From the IMG/VR virus record IMGVR_UViG_3300027760_000026, positions 1 through 64,000 of that record: 64,000 bases of DNA. One strand, given 5' to 3'. Numbering within the stretch: the first letter of the stretch is position 1; each line of letters starts with the position of its first letter. The position numbers and the translations under genes were made by a program. Under the pieces are notes generated by a model, which searched no databases, was not told where the DNA came from, and saw only the letters and a list, made by a program, of their open reading frames with translations. Below are positions 53,776 to 62,209 of this stretch, in pieces. Origin of the DNA: a virus.

Positions 53776-56700
53776 TTACCATTGTATTGGTCCAGAACCA
53801 CCATAAAATCTATACACTCTATAACCTGGTCTTCCACCTGGAGTATCATAAGATAGTCCAGGACTGATTGATGATAGTGCAGTAAATGCTGTCGGATATG
53901 CAATAATTACAACTCCAGGTCCTCCTGCGCCAGCAGTACCTCCAGTACCATTTCCACCTCCACCACTTCCTGTATATGAAGCACCAGGATTTTGTCCACC
54001 ACCAGAACCGCCTATACCTGATCCTCCTGAACCTTGAGTGCCTGGATCAATCTGACCACCTCCACCACCAGCGTAAAATATACCCGGTCCTGCTATGCCT
54101 GGTGCAAGACCAGGTCCGCCAGGTCCGCCAAATGTAGTGTTTCCTCCTGTTCCTGCTCCACCAGCTCCTCCACCTCCACCTGATCCGAAGTTTGGATTAG
54201 TTATTCCTGGACCGCCTGGATAACCTTGACCTCCTATTCCTGGTCCACCGGAACCATCATAGTGTCCACCGCCTCCAGATCCTCCTGGTAATCCTGGTCC
54301 TGTGCCGCCGCCATCATTACCTGCTCCGCCACCACCACCAGTTGATGTTATATTAAAGAATGTTGATGGATTACCAGGACTACCTCTACCGTTCACGCCA
54401 TTTGATCCACCACCGCCACCTCCGACAGTAATACTATATGGAGTTCCAGCAGAAACTGATACTGTGGATGTTAACAATCCACCAGCACCACCACCACCTC
54501 CTCTACCTCCTGATGCACCACCACCTCCTGCACCTCCAGCGACAACTAGATATTCAACAGAACTAGGTGCGGATTGTGATGTTGTTATACTATTGCTTGC
54601 AGAACTAGATGAACTATTACCGGCAGCATTAGTCGCATATACTGTGAATGTGTAGGAAGTACCCGCAGTTAATCCACTCACAGAAATAGTACCAGATCCT
54701 GCTTGAGATAGTGTTCCTGTTACACCGCCTGGAGAAGATACTGCCGTGTAAGATGTAATCGTTGAACCGCCATCTGACGCAGGAGCAGTAAAGGCAACCG
54801 TTGCAGTTGTTTGTCCAGTTGATGTTGCAGTGCCAATCGTAGGCGTACCTGGAACTGTATAAGGTGTTGCAGAATTACTAGCAGAACTTGCAGAACTTGT
54901 ACCCGCAGCATTCGTTGCAGTCATAGTAAACGTATAGGCAGTTCCATTAGTCAAACCAGATACTGTGATTGGACTTGTAGATCCTGTTCCTGTAATATTA
55001 CCGGGAGAAGATGTAGCAGTATATCCAGTGATTGTATTGCCACCTGTGCTTGCTGGTGCAGTAAATGTAACTTGTACAGCTCCACTGCCAGATCTTGTTG
55101 CAGTACCTATAGTTGGTGCACCAGGTACTGTGTATGGTGTTGCAGAATTACTGGCAGAACTTGCGGAACTTGTACCCGCAGCATTCGTTGCAGTTACAGT
55201 AAATGTATAGGCAGTTCCGTTAGTTAATCCAGTCACAGTAATTGGACTTGTAGATCCTGTTCCTGTTATACTACCAGGAGAAGATGTAACAGTATATCCA
55301 GTAATTGCACTACCACCTCCGTCAGGATAAGAGAACGTGACTTGTACACTTTGACTTGCCGATCTTGTTGCAGTACCAATAGTAGGCGCTGCGGGTACTG
55401 TATAAGGTGTTGCTGAGTTACTTGCAGAACTTGCAGAACTCGTACCAGCATCATTTGTTGCGGTGATAGTAAAAGTGTAAGCAGTTCCGTTAGTTAATCC
55501 AGTCACAGTAATTGGACTCGTAGTTCCCGCCGCAATAATATTACCTGGTGAAGATGTGACAGTATAAATAGTGATTGTATTGCCACCATTGTTCGGCGCA
55601 GTAAATTCTACGTTAACTGCTTGGCTTGCATACCTTGTTGCGGCACCAATAGTTGGTGCAGATGGTAATGTATACGGCGTGGCAGAATTACTTGCAAAAC
55701 TGGCAGAACTTGTTCCAACTGAGTTTGTCGCAGTCACAGTAAATGTATATGCAGTTCCATTTGTCAGACCAGATACTGTGATTGGACTTGTGGATCCTGT
55801 CGCAGTAATATTACCGGGTGAAGAAGTAACGGTGTAACCAGTGATTGCGCTACCACCTGTGTTTGTTGGTGCAGTAAACGCAACTTGAATTGTTTGGCTA
55901 CCAGTTCTTGTCGCTGTGCCTATAGTTGGTATACCAGGTACTGTAGTGGTTATATCTCCACCACCTGTAGTAGTACCCGCGATTCTTTGTTTTAGTTTAT
56001 CTGTTCCAATTAAAGTGTTAACTAGATATTTTTCTGTTTCACCCATACCAGAGAATTTCTGTCCGGCATTTACTTCAGCAACAATAGATTTAGATTGATT
56101 GAAGAAATTGACATCCGATGCCTCTTTTCCGGACATATATGTGTTTATTGTATTTAGATTTGTAGTAATCGTGGTAACTAAACCGGCAGAAAGATTACTC
56201 TTTTTTAACATAATCTGTGGATCTGCTACATCAGGTTCATAATAAATTGTGTTTGCTATGACATTTGGATAAGTTCTAATAACAGTATAGTAATCCGCAA
56301 GATTGTTCGCGGTATAAAGACTACTAAAGTTCCCAATCATAGGTGCATTATTTGTCACACCGTCACTTTGAAAGCACACATACGATAAAGTTCTACCAAT
56401 AGCTATAGCCGTTGAAAGATGAGGTAATGATCCAGTATCAGCATTAGGTTCAACCATTCCAGATATTCTATTGGTGTGTGCAATAAAATTATTGGCAGTA
56501 TTAACTAGATTGTTTGAAGCATTAGCAACTGATGTTATACCAATAGTACCACTACTGTTTGCAAACACTTGTGTTGAGATGGATAAAATTAAATTAGCAG
56601 AATTCGCAACTGGATTTTGATAGTATGCACCAGTATTACTACTAGCAATGTCTGAATATTGCCAATCACTCAATAATTTTGGAATAGCATTCATGTGTTT

Positions 56701-56778
56701 AATCGTTGAGTTTGAGTACGATATTGTACTATTACTCAAATCAGTAGGAAAAGATAATCTACCAAAAATACTTGCCAT
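53776..56778 (-). CDS. Virion protein with five FN3 modules and a glycine-rich adhesin tip
   Basis: 1000 residues. Residues 1-268 are a unique domain (MASIFGRLSFPTDLSNSTIS; LSTAIAIGRTLSYVCFQSDG; AGQKFSGMGETEKYLVNTLI) that looks like a core virion protein, unlike any adhesin in the island. Residues 280-734 are five FN3 modules of about 91 residues. About 740-965 is a glycine-rich domain (VEYLVVAGGAGGGG to GVVIIAYPTAF) and the end is YRVYRFYGGSGPIQW. It lies between gp25 and the gp5 beta-helix gene, among baseplate core genes. AAGGA lies 7 bases before the ATG. Most likely a baseplate-located protein on which receptor-binding modules have been added (inference). Confidence 0.75.
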   Translation of the reverse strand: MASIFGRLSFPTDLSNSTISYSNSTIKHMNAIPKLLSDWQYSDIASSNTGAYYQNPVANSANLILSISTQVFANSSGTIGITSVANASNNLVNTANNFIAHTNRISGMVEPNADTGSLPHLSTAIAIGRTLSYVCFQSDGVTNNAPMIGNFSSLYTANNLADYYTVIRTYPNVIANTIYYEPDVADPQIMLKKSNLSAGLVTTITTNLNTINTYMSGKEASDVNFFNQSKSIVAEVNAGQKFSGMGETEKYLVNTLIGTDKLKQRIAGTTTGGGDITTTVPGIPTIGTATRTGSQTIQVAFTAPTNTGGSAITGYTVTSSPGNITATGSTSPITVSGLTNGTAYTFTVTATNSVGTSSASFASNSATPYTLPSAPTIGAATRYASQAVNVEFTAPNNGGNTITIYTVTSSPGNIIAAGTTSPITVTGLTNGTAYTFTITATNDAGTSSASSASNSATPYTVPAAPTIGTATRSASQSVQVTFSYPDGGGSAITGYTVTSSPGSITGTGSTSPITVTGLTNGTAYTFTVTATNAAGTSSASSASNSATPYTVPGAPTIGTATRSGSGAVQVTFTAPASTGGNTITGYTATSSPGNITGTGSTSPITVSGLTNGTAYTFTMTATNAAGTSSASSASNSATPYTVPGTPTIGTATSTGQTTATVAFTAPASDGGSTITSYTAVSSPGGVTGTLSQAGSGTISVSGLTAGTSYTFTVYATNAAGNSSSSSASNSITTSQSAPSSVEYLVVAGGAGGGGASGGRGGGGGAGGLLTSTVSVSAGTPYSITVGGGGGGSNGVNGRGSPGNPSTFFNITSTGGGGGAGNDGGGTGPGLPGGSGGGGHYDGSGGPGIGGQGYPGGPGITNPNFGSGGGGGAGGAGTGGNTTFGGPGGPGLAPGIAGPGIFYAGGGGGQIDPGTQGSGGSGIGGSGGGQNPGASYTGSGGGGNGTGGTAGAGGPGVVIIAYPTAFTALSSISPGLSYDTPGGRPGYRVYRFYGGSGPIQW
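54577..55941 (-). repeat. Five tandem FN3 coding repeats (about 273 bp each)
   Basis: Five units start with PTIGTATRxxS and end with TNAAGTSSASSASNSATPYT or a close variant. Several neighbouring units are very similar at DNA level, including synonymous positions, which points to recent tandem duplication. Confidence 0.85.
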
Positions 56779-56788
56779 AATTTATTCC

Positions 56789-57625
56789 TTAAACCATCGA
56801 TGGAATAGGTGGACCTGTTGGTCCTTTAGGTGATATATGTATATGCGAGTCATAAAGTGTTGTATTAACTATGTCTGTCATCATAACTGCTGACATTGTA
56901 CCAAAGTTTGCTAATGGTGCATTTACTGATGTTACAGCATTAAGAGATATACCTGCGTTTATCATACCAATACAATTTATCTGTGTAGGAATTGCAACAG
57001 GTATACCAATCGCCAAACCACCAGTTACTGATACAAAACCTAAAGGACCTGCACTAACTCCTGCCAATGCATCAATTCTTCCACTTGATGTAATCTTGTC
57101 TGCCGTTATTTCACCATCGACGTTCAAATCACCTCTGAGTGAGATAACATCACCCGCGGTTAATTTAAGTGATCCTAATAGTGTTGCACCGGCACGAATC
57201 TCCATATCATTCTTTGCAGTAATGTTTGCAATACCATTAACTAATTTAGAATAATTGCCACCAACTTTTAAATCATAATTACCCTCAACATACTCTGTCT
57301 TATCACCTTTGACATGAATATTAACATCACCCTCAACATTAATATTACATGATCCTTTAACTAAAACATTCTTATCTTGAATTGTAATTTCATAACCATT
57401 ACCATATACTTTATGCACTTCTGATCCATCAGGATGCATCTCAATAAAAGTACCTGTTCTATGTTCTATACGAACACGTTCTCTATTTGGAGTATCATCC
57501 AATTGAATAGAATGACCAGATTCACCATTCCATGTCGCATTATATGGATACATTGGTGGGAATTCTTCACTCGCTGGCGATTCAGGTTCTGACCATCCAT
57601 CCCAAAAGTCTGGTTTATTTGCCAT
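56789..57625 (-). CDS. gp5C: Baseplate spike beta-helix, gp5 C-terminal part
   Basis: 278 residues. Residues 34-75 (GHSIQLDDTPNRERVRIEHR, TGTFIEMHPDGSEV) match the T4 gp5 segment GHIQEFDDTPGQERYRLVHPTGTYEEVSPSG. Residues 85-135 have the octad repeat of the gp5 triple beta-helix: VKGSCNIN, VEGDVNIH, VKGDKTEY, VEGNYDLK. The C-terminus contains H261-x-H263 followed by a GPTGPP run, like the iron-binding tips of P2 gpV and phi92 gp138 spikes; T4 instead uses a separate PAAR protein. No lysozyme domain. GAGGAAG lies 4-5 bases before the ATG. Confidence 0.85.
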   Translation of the reverse strand: MANKPDFWDGWSEPESPASEEFPPMYPYNATWNGESGHSIQLDDTPNRERVRIEHRTGTFIEMHPDGSEVHKVYGNGYEITIQDKNVLVKGSCNINVEGDVNIHVKGDKTEYVEGNYDLKVGGNYSKLVNGIANITAKNDMEIRAGATLLGSLKLTAGDVISLRGDLNVDGEITADKITSSGRIDALAGVSAGPLGFVSVTGGLAIGIPVAIPTQINCIGMINAGISLNAVTSVNAPLANFGTMSAVMMTDIVNTTLYDSHIHISPKGPTGPPIPSMV

Positions 57626-57633
57626 TTACTTCC

Positions 57634-58581
57634 TCACGGTGGCGTAGTATTTGCTGAATCGAATCCAGCATTTAAACTAACATCTTGATTAACATATGTG
57701 TCTGTGATATATGCTGATAAACTATCAACATTTGCAGTTGATGGTGAATTAACAACTGCAATTAAAGAAGCAGGAACATTGGCATCTGCAACCTTTTTGT
57801 TAATCACAGAGAGTGCTGCCTCTGATGCTAGGGCTATGGTTCCTACGACTCCAGACACCGTACTCGCCACTTCGTTTACTACGCTACCCACAACCTGACT
57901 TGCTACTCCACCAACCGCTGCAGCAGTGGATGCGACCACTGCACCAGGTAGTGCAGCGACTTGTGCTGCTGCATTTTTAACACCATTTGTAAAATTGACA
58001 AAACATTCTTGAATTAAAGCAAGAACTTTTGCCGGTAATGTTGTGATAAAGCTAATGATTTCTTGAATTTGAAATATCAAAGTCTCATACAATATTGCTG
58101 CCGCTACATATTCAGCAACTTCTTTTAATTTTTCATTGATCAGTCTGATATATTTCTTTGCAACAGATACTGCTGATGATATTAATCCGGAAGGATCAAA
58201 GTTTAGTGCTACGATAATTCCTTTGATTGATAGTCTAAATGCATCTATTGCCTGACCAATCAATGAACGAATAAGTGCGGCAGCAGCATTTCTACTATCA
58301 GCAATCGATTTCTTTATCAGAGTTACTGGATTTTCAATTACACCTAGATTCAAATCTGTCGCTAGATTTATTGAAAACTTAAAGTCACATGAATGTGCCA
58401 AATCACTATTAGTTTTTGCAATAACAGTACCACCCATGAATGATCTTGAGATTGGCGGTGTTGTCTGAGCACCAACTGCACTAAAAGATATACCATCTGG
58501 TAAATATGGTATTAGAGTATTCCTAGTTTCAACTATTGTACTCTGAATTCCATTAATTGCACTGGCTAATGTTTGTGCCAT
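57634..58581 (-). CDS. Hydrophobic protein encoded between the two gp5 halves
   Basis: 315 residues, not recognised. Residues 1-85 are mixed, with SRSFMGGTVIAKTNSDLAHS and CDFKFSINLATDLNLGVIEN. About 85-270 are long helical, Ala/Val/Ile-rich stretches (IRSLIGQAIDAFRLSIKGII; IISFITTLPAKVLALIQECF; STAAAVGGVASQVVGSVVNE). The end is polar. It takes the place that the lysozyme domain holds within T4 gp5, but has no lysozyme motif. The hydrophobic part could insert in or cross the host membrane during tail contraction, or fill the hub; both are guesses. AGGAAA lies 8-9 bases before the ATG. Confidence 0.6.
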   Translation of the reverse strand: MAQTLASAINGIQSTIVETRNTLIPYLPDGISFSAVGAQTTPPISRSFMGGTVIAKTNSDLAHSCDFKFSINLATDLNLGVIENPVTLIKKSIADSRNAAAALIRSLIGQAIDAFRLSIKGIIVALNFDPSGLISSAVSVAKKYIRLINEKLKEVAEYVAAAILYETLIFQIQEIISFITTLPAKVLALIQECFVNFTNGVKNAAAQVAALPGAVVASTAAAVGGVASQVVGSVVNEVASTVSGVVGTIALASEAALSVINKKVADANVPASLIAVVNSPSTANVDSLSAYITDTYVNQDVSLNAGFDSANTTPP

Positions 58582-58583
58582 AG

Positions 58584-58943
58584 TTAAGTTTCCTGAATAG
58601 TATCATTGAATTGCGGTGAGAAACCTTTAGATGAGTTAAAGTTCACCTTCAATCCTGGCAAACAACCCATTACAACAGGTGATTGCCCACCCATACCATC
58701 AGTAAAGAAACCAATAACCCATTCACCTAGAACTGGCGTTGAGAACATTTTAGTCCCACCGGTGACCGGATGCATAGGTAATGCCCACGGTAAATCATTT
58801 GTCGGAATTAGATTTAAATCGTCGGTGTGCCATCCAAAGATTCTAACTTTCAGGCGACCTAGTTTAAGTGGATCATCTCGTCTTTCAACTACACCCATCC
58901 ACCATATAAATCCATCATGCCCCATTCTATTACTAAATGTCAT
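58584..58943 (-). CDS. gp5N: Baseplate spike OB-fold, gp5 N-terminal part
   Basis: 119 residues. WWMGVVERRDDPLKLGRLKV with RIFGWH matches T4 gp5 WFVGVVEDRMDPLKLGRVRVRVVGLH. IPTNDLPWALPMHPVTGG matches IPTEKLPWMSVIQPITSA, and GEWVIGFFTDGMGGQSPVVM with GCLPG follows the same fold. It stops at residue 119, just where T4 gp5 continues into its lysozyme domain. It overlaps the gp27-like stop as ATGA, with AAGG upstream. In T4 the OB-fold mounts the spike on the gp27 hub. The beta-helix part is a separate gene, one gene further on. Confidence 0.88.
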   Translation of the reverse strand: MTFSNRMGHDGFIWWMGVVERRDDPLKLGRLKVRIFGWHTDDLNLIPTNDLPWALPMHPVTGGTKMFSTPVLGEWVIGFFTDGMGGQSPVVMGCLPGLKVNFNSSKGFSPQFNDTIQET

Positions 58944-60349
58944 TGATTTATCACCTTACTTATTGAGTTGTCATCATATGTTGATGCTGCTGCACCAAAC
59001 GAATCTTTTGCCACTTCTAACACCGTTTCATATTTATTGTTGACACCAATAATGTGTCTAACAGATGTTACTATATATGTACCAGAATGATACTCATCTT
59101 TTTCACCAGCATTGTTTCCTGATCCATCAGGTCCTCTTTGGGATGGCAGTATAACTTCAATCTTAGTTCCAACTGTCAGATTTGGATCACCTGATAATAG
59201 AATTCTGACTCTTGAATAGTTAAGTAATGCGAGTTGTGCTGTTCTATTTGGCACCCACACTTCTGCCCTAACATCATTTGCAACGCCATGTTGAATAGAT
59301 TCATTGACAACAAGAGGAAGTTGTTTATGGTTGGTGTTTGTAGTTAACACTTTAAATACAGAATCATAATTTTCATTTGCTCTTTTACCTAATCTATTCT
59401 GTATATTACCGAGAACTGAACCTTCGTTTAGTGCAATTCCTTTTTTAAAGTAATTGTTATAATCAAATGTTGTCGCATTATACGTTCTCGCCAAAGGATC
59501 AATAGTTAATACTTTATTTGCAAAGACACCCATCGTTGTTCCATACAACGAATCAAAAGTATCAAGAATATTATACGACTTGATACCAATCAGTCCAATA
59601 CCAAGTTCTTTAGATGCACCGTCATCACCAACGTTTCTTGGTGTGTACTTATACCTTGCGTATGTTTCCCGTTTGAATAGATTTTGAAGTGATACGAAAT
59701 TGAAACCTTCTGAGTTCTCAAAGAATACATAATCTGCACCCTCACCCTTGGCAGGTAATGCATAGTTTGCCAACCAATTAATTAACTCGAATGGTTTTCT
59801 ATAACCTAAAACAAAATCATATAGACCTTTTGTTCTTCCAACAAGAACTTTTCTTTGTGATCCGTCACTAATCTGCATCATATCAGTTAAAATATTATAT
59901 ACAATTGATGAGATTTCTTGACCAGTATAAGATTTACTAATCTTCATCTGTTCTGATAGAAACAATTCCTCTGAACAGAAATGTAGTGTGTAGTTTTCAC
60001 TTAAATTGTTTTGAATAACCCTTTCACCGACACGATAAACTCTAAAGTATTTGTCAATCTCATATGCAGATTGTTGACCTTTTTTGAATTTGAGATGAAG
60101 GAATTCTGATCCATTCATACCTAATCTGTCTATCATCGAGATGGAATCACTGATTAAAATCATACCAGTAATCGTACCGCGTGTGATATCTTCAAAGTAT
60201 GACAGTTCTACCATCATAGATTTAAGACTAACAGTTTGTCTAGTTGCAATTAAATCTATAGATGTGAGTGAGTATTCATCAGGAACTGTAATACCTGATG
60301 GTGCCTTGGCTGGTATTTCATTCGATACGCCAGTATCAGATATTGGCAT
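58940..60349 (-). CDS. Baseplate hub protein, gp27-like
   Basis: 469 residues; T4 gp27 has 391. The N-terminal VSLKSMMVELSYFEDITRGT, then ITGMILISDSISMIDRLGMN and EFLHLKFKKG, follows the gp27/gpD hub pattern of an LxxxIxxLxxxDSLxG segment with a following beta-barrel. The C-terminal part VRILLSGDPNLTVGTKIEVI, then SGTYIVTSVRHIIGVNNKYE, matches the second tube-like barrel of hub proteins. It is followed directly by the gp5 OB-fold gene, its expected partner. Start overlaps the gp53 stop as TAATG. The trimer would adapt the six-fold tube to the three-fold spike. Similarity to T4 gp27 itself is weak by eye. Confidence 0.65.
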   Translation of the reverse strand: MPISDTGVSNEIPAKAPSGITVPDEYSLTSIDLIATRQTVSLKSMMVELSYFEDITRGTITGMILISDSISMIDRLGMNGSEFLHLKFKKGQQSAYEIDKYFRVYRVGERVIQNNLSENYTLHFCSEELFLSEQMKISKSYTGQEISSIVYNILTDMMQISDGSQRKVLVGRTKGLYDFVLGYRKPFELINWLANYALPAKGEGADYVFFENSEGFNFVSLQNLFKRETYARYKYTPRNVGDDGASKELGIGLIGIKSYNILDTFDSLYGTTMGVFANKVLTIDPLARTYNATTFDYNNYFKKGIALNEGSVLGNIQNRLGKRANENYDSVFKVLTTNTNHKQLPLVVNESIQHGVANDVRAEVWVPNRTAQLALLNYSRVRILLSGDPNLTVGTKIEVILPSQRGPDGSGNNAGEKDEYHSGTYIVTSVRHIIGVNNKYETVLEVAKDSFGAAASTYDDNSISKVINQ

Positions 60350-61041
60350 TATGTTCTCATAAGAATTTTAAATTGTTCTTCCATATCACCAGCAAATGCT
60401 TGATTTAATAACTTAATCTCTCGTCTACTTTCATTCAAATCATTTTCATAGTCATATATGTATACGATGTTCTTAGATATTGCAACAGTAACTTGTGTGC
60501 CACCTGGAATATCATATGTCGTTGTAGATTCTGCCAGTGCATAGTAATCATCAAAGTCGATTGAGTTTTTTGTTACTGTAACAAGATCCGATTCTAAATC
60601 AGTTGTAGTGGTAATCTTTTCGTACCTATAAACCGTAGATTGGACATATGCGTAAACTAATTTATTCAACTCATCTTCAGTTAAATTTAAAGATTCTATT
60701 GTAACAGGATAATTTGTTGAGTTATATAATCTAATAAACTCCGCTTGATACTTTGCAATCAAGTAATCAGTAAATGTCTGATAGTTCATCGGCCAATCCC
60801 ACAATGGATCCATCAATTGATTCGAATACATAACGATCCAATACTTGTATGGATCTCCATAATACTTGTGTGCAACAGTTTCTGGTGTATCACCTTCCTG
60901 AATATTGTACTTATAAAATACAATTGCATTGTCTTGCAAATCTTCTAGAATTCTTGCTCTTGCTAAGAGATTTGTCAGAAGAATATAATTACCATTCTGA
61001 TCTTGATTTAAAACTTTAGGTAAGGTATCGAAGTATAACAT
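60349..61041 (-). CDS. gp53: Baseplate wedge protein, gp53-like
   Basis: 230 residues; T4 gp53 has 196. The region VFYKYNIQEGDTPETVAHKY, then YGDPYKYWIVMYSNQLMDPL and WDWPMNYQTFTDYLIAKY, is the LysM-like, highly conserved signature of gp53 proteins. gp53 completes the inner wedge and clamps wedges together at the hub in T4. It is coupled by TAATG overlaps on both sides (gp48 before, gp27-like after). The C-terminal part ends in a polar helix (DLNESRREIKLLNQAFAGDM). Confidence 0.9.
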   Translation of the reverse strand: MLYFDTLPKVLNQDQNGNYILLTNLLARARILEDLQDNAIVFYKYNIQEGDTPETVAHKYYGDPYKYWIVMYSNQLMDPLWDWPMNYQTFTDYLIAKYQAEFIRLYNSTNYPVTIESLNLTEDELNKLVYAYVQSTVYRYEKITTTTDLESDLVTVTKNSIDFDDYYALAESTTTYDIPGGTQVTVAISKNIVYIYDYENDLNESRREIKLLNQAFAGDMEEQFKILMRT

Positions 61042-62171
61042 TAGTAACCATCCTCGATTCTAGTCTTATCCACAATCTCAATTTCTCTAAACTGTAGGGA
61101 GAGTTTAGTCTGAACTGGTTCACCACCATCATATGTTGCCCAACCAATTGGTGCATAATCCACTGACATATTTTCTAACACACATTGTGTAATTCTATTT
61201 ACTCTTCTGTTCTCTTCACCGTTGTAAAAGAATTTAATTTTGAACATATCAGGAACTTTAAAGAACATACCTTGTGTTCCGAACACACCATTTTTATTAA
61301 TCTCTGGTGCTGATGCATATTTGAATTCGTATATAATTTTCTCAATAGCTAACGCTTCTTCTGCACTATATGGTGTTAATGTAAAATCGAATTGAAATGT
61401 TCTAAATCCAACGGATTGGAACAAGACTTGCAGTTGTGGATTAATAGCTTGTCCAATTCCTCGATTTAATAATTGTGATACTGCTTGACCATCTTTAACT
61501 AATCCTGCTTTTCCTAATAGAGTTCCTGCAAATTGACGAAGATATGGATCATTACCAGCTGCATTCAAAATATTTGCCACAGATGGTGTGCCACCCGATG
61601 TCAGATTTCCAACAGCATTAATTACCGATGAACCAGCTTGTGCCAGAAAATATGGAGTGCCTAATGCGTCGGTCAAACTCTGTTCAGTATAAAATGCACT
61701 ATAATTAACTTGTACGGTATCAGGAACATAAAGATTGATGTACGTTCTTGGTCTACGCACCACATCAGCCTGTGCAATAGTTTGAATTGCAGCAGATGTA
61801 CCACTACCTAAATTTTTAGCTACACTTAAAAAATCTCTACCTAACGTTCCCAAACCAGGAATAAAAGAATCGAGAGCAAGAGTTGCTGCATCAGCTGCAA
61901 TTTTTGTTGCATCTTTCTCTAAATTATCAACTAATTGTTTGCCTGTTTTTTGAAGATTATTTCCAATTTCATTATTGTATTTTGGATCTGGTTCAAGAAT
62001 TGTAAAGTTTATGTAATGTCTACGAGACGAATCTGTGCCGAGATTTCTTGGATATTGATAAGTTGCTCTCTGATATTTGTTTTTATATAATGAACTTAAT
62101 GGTCCACTAACTCCACCTGTTATGGAATCACCCGTTACAGAAGAAACAATGCTTTTTAAACTGAGATCCAT
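61041..62171 (-). CDS. gp48: Baseplate tail-tube cap, gp48-like
   Basis: 376 residues; T4 gp48 has 364. Conserved parts include YPRNLGTDSSRRHYINFTIL near residue 40, RPRTYINLYVPDTVQVNYSA near 145, and the tube-type C-terminal domain with RTFQFDFTLTPYSAEEALAI, MFKIKFFYNGEENRRVNRIT and LENMSVDYAPIGWATY. gp48 lies on the baseplate and starts tube polymerisation together with gp54. It is the first gene of the long minus-strand series and has a perfect TATAAATA 31 bases upstream. A GGA is seven to eight bases before the ATG. Confidence 0.85.
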   Translation of the reverse strand: MDLSLKSIVSSVTGDSITGGVSGPLSSLYKNKYQRATYQYPRNLGTDSSRRHYINFTILEPDPKYNNEIGNNLQKTGKQLVDNLEKDATKIAADAATLALDSFIPGLGTLGRDFLSVAKNLGSGTSAAIQTIAQADVVRRPRTYINLYVPDTVQVNYSAFYTEQSLTDALGTPYFLAQAGSSVINAVGNLTSGGTPSVANILNAAGNDPYLRQFAGTLLGKAGLVKDGQAVSQLLNRGIGQAINPQLQVLFQSVGFRTFQFDFTLTPYSAEEALAIEKIIYEFKYASAPEINKNGVFGTQGMFFKVPDMFKIKFFYNGEENRRVNRITQCVLENMSVDYAPIGWATYDGGEPVQTKLSLQFREIEIVDKTRIEDGY

Positions 62172-62201
62172 ATTTTTCCATATAGGGATTGATATATATT
62201 A

Positions 62202-62209
62202 TATTTATA
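62202..62209 (-). promoter_or_regulatory. Late promoter motif TATAAATA before gp48
   Basis: A perfect T4 late consensus on the minus strand, 31-38 bases before the gp48 ATG, in the divergent gap between gp48 and gp4. Its last plus-strand base is the A of the gp4 start codon. It probably opens the baseplate operon. Confidence 0.75.

Noticed and set aside
62077-62208. 44-codon N-terminal extension of gp4
   Set aside because: It would run through the start of gp48 on the other strand. The gp4 family begins at about the MSYKGKF position.
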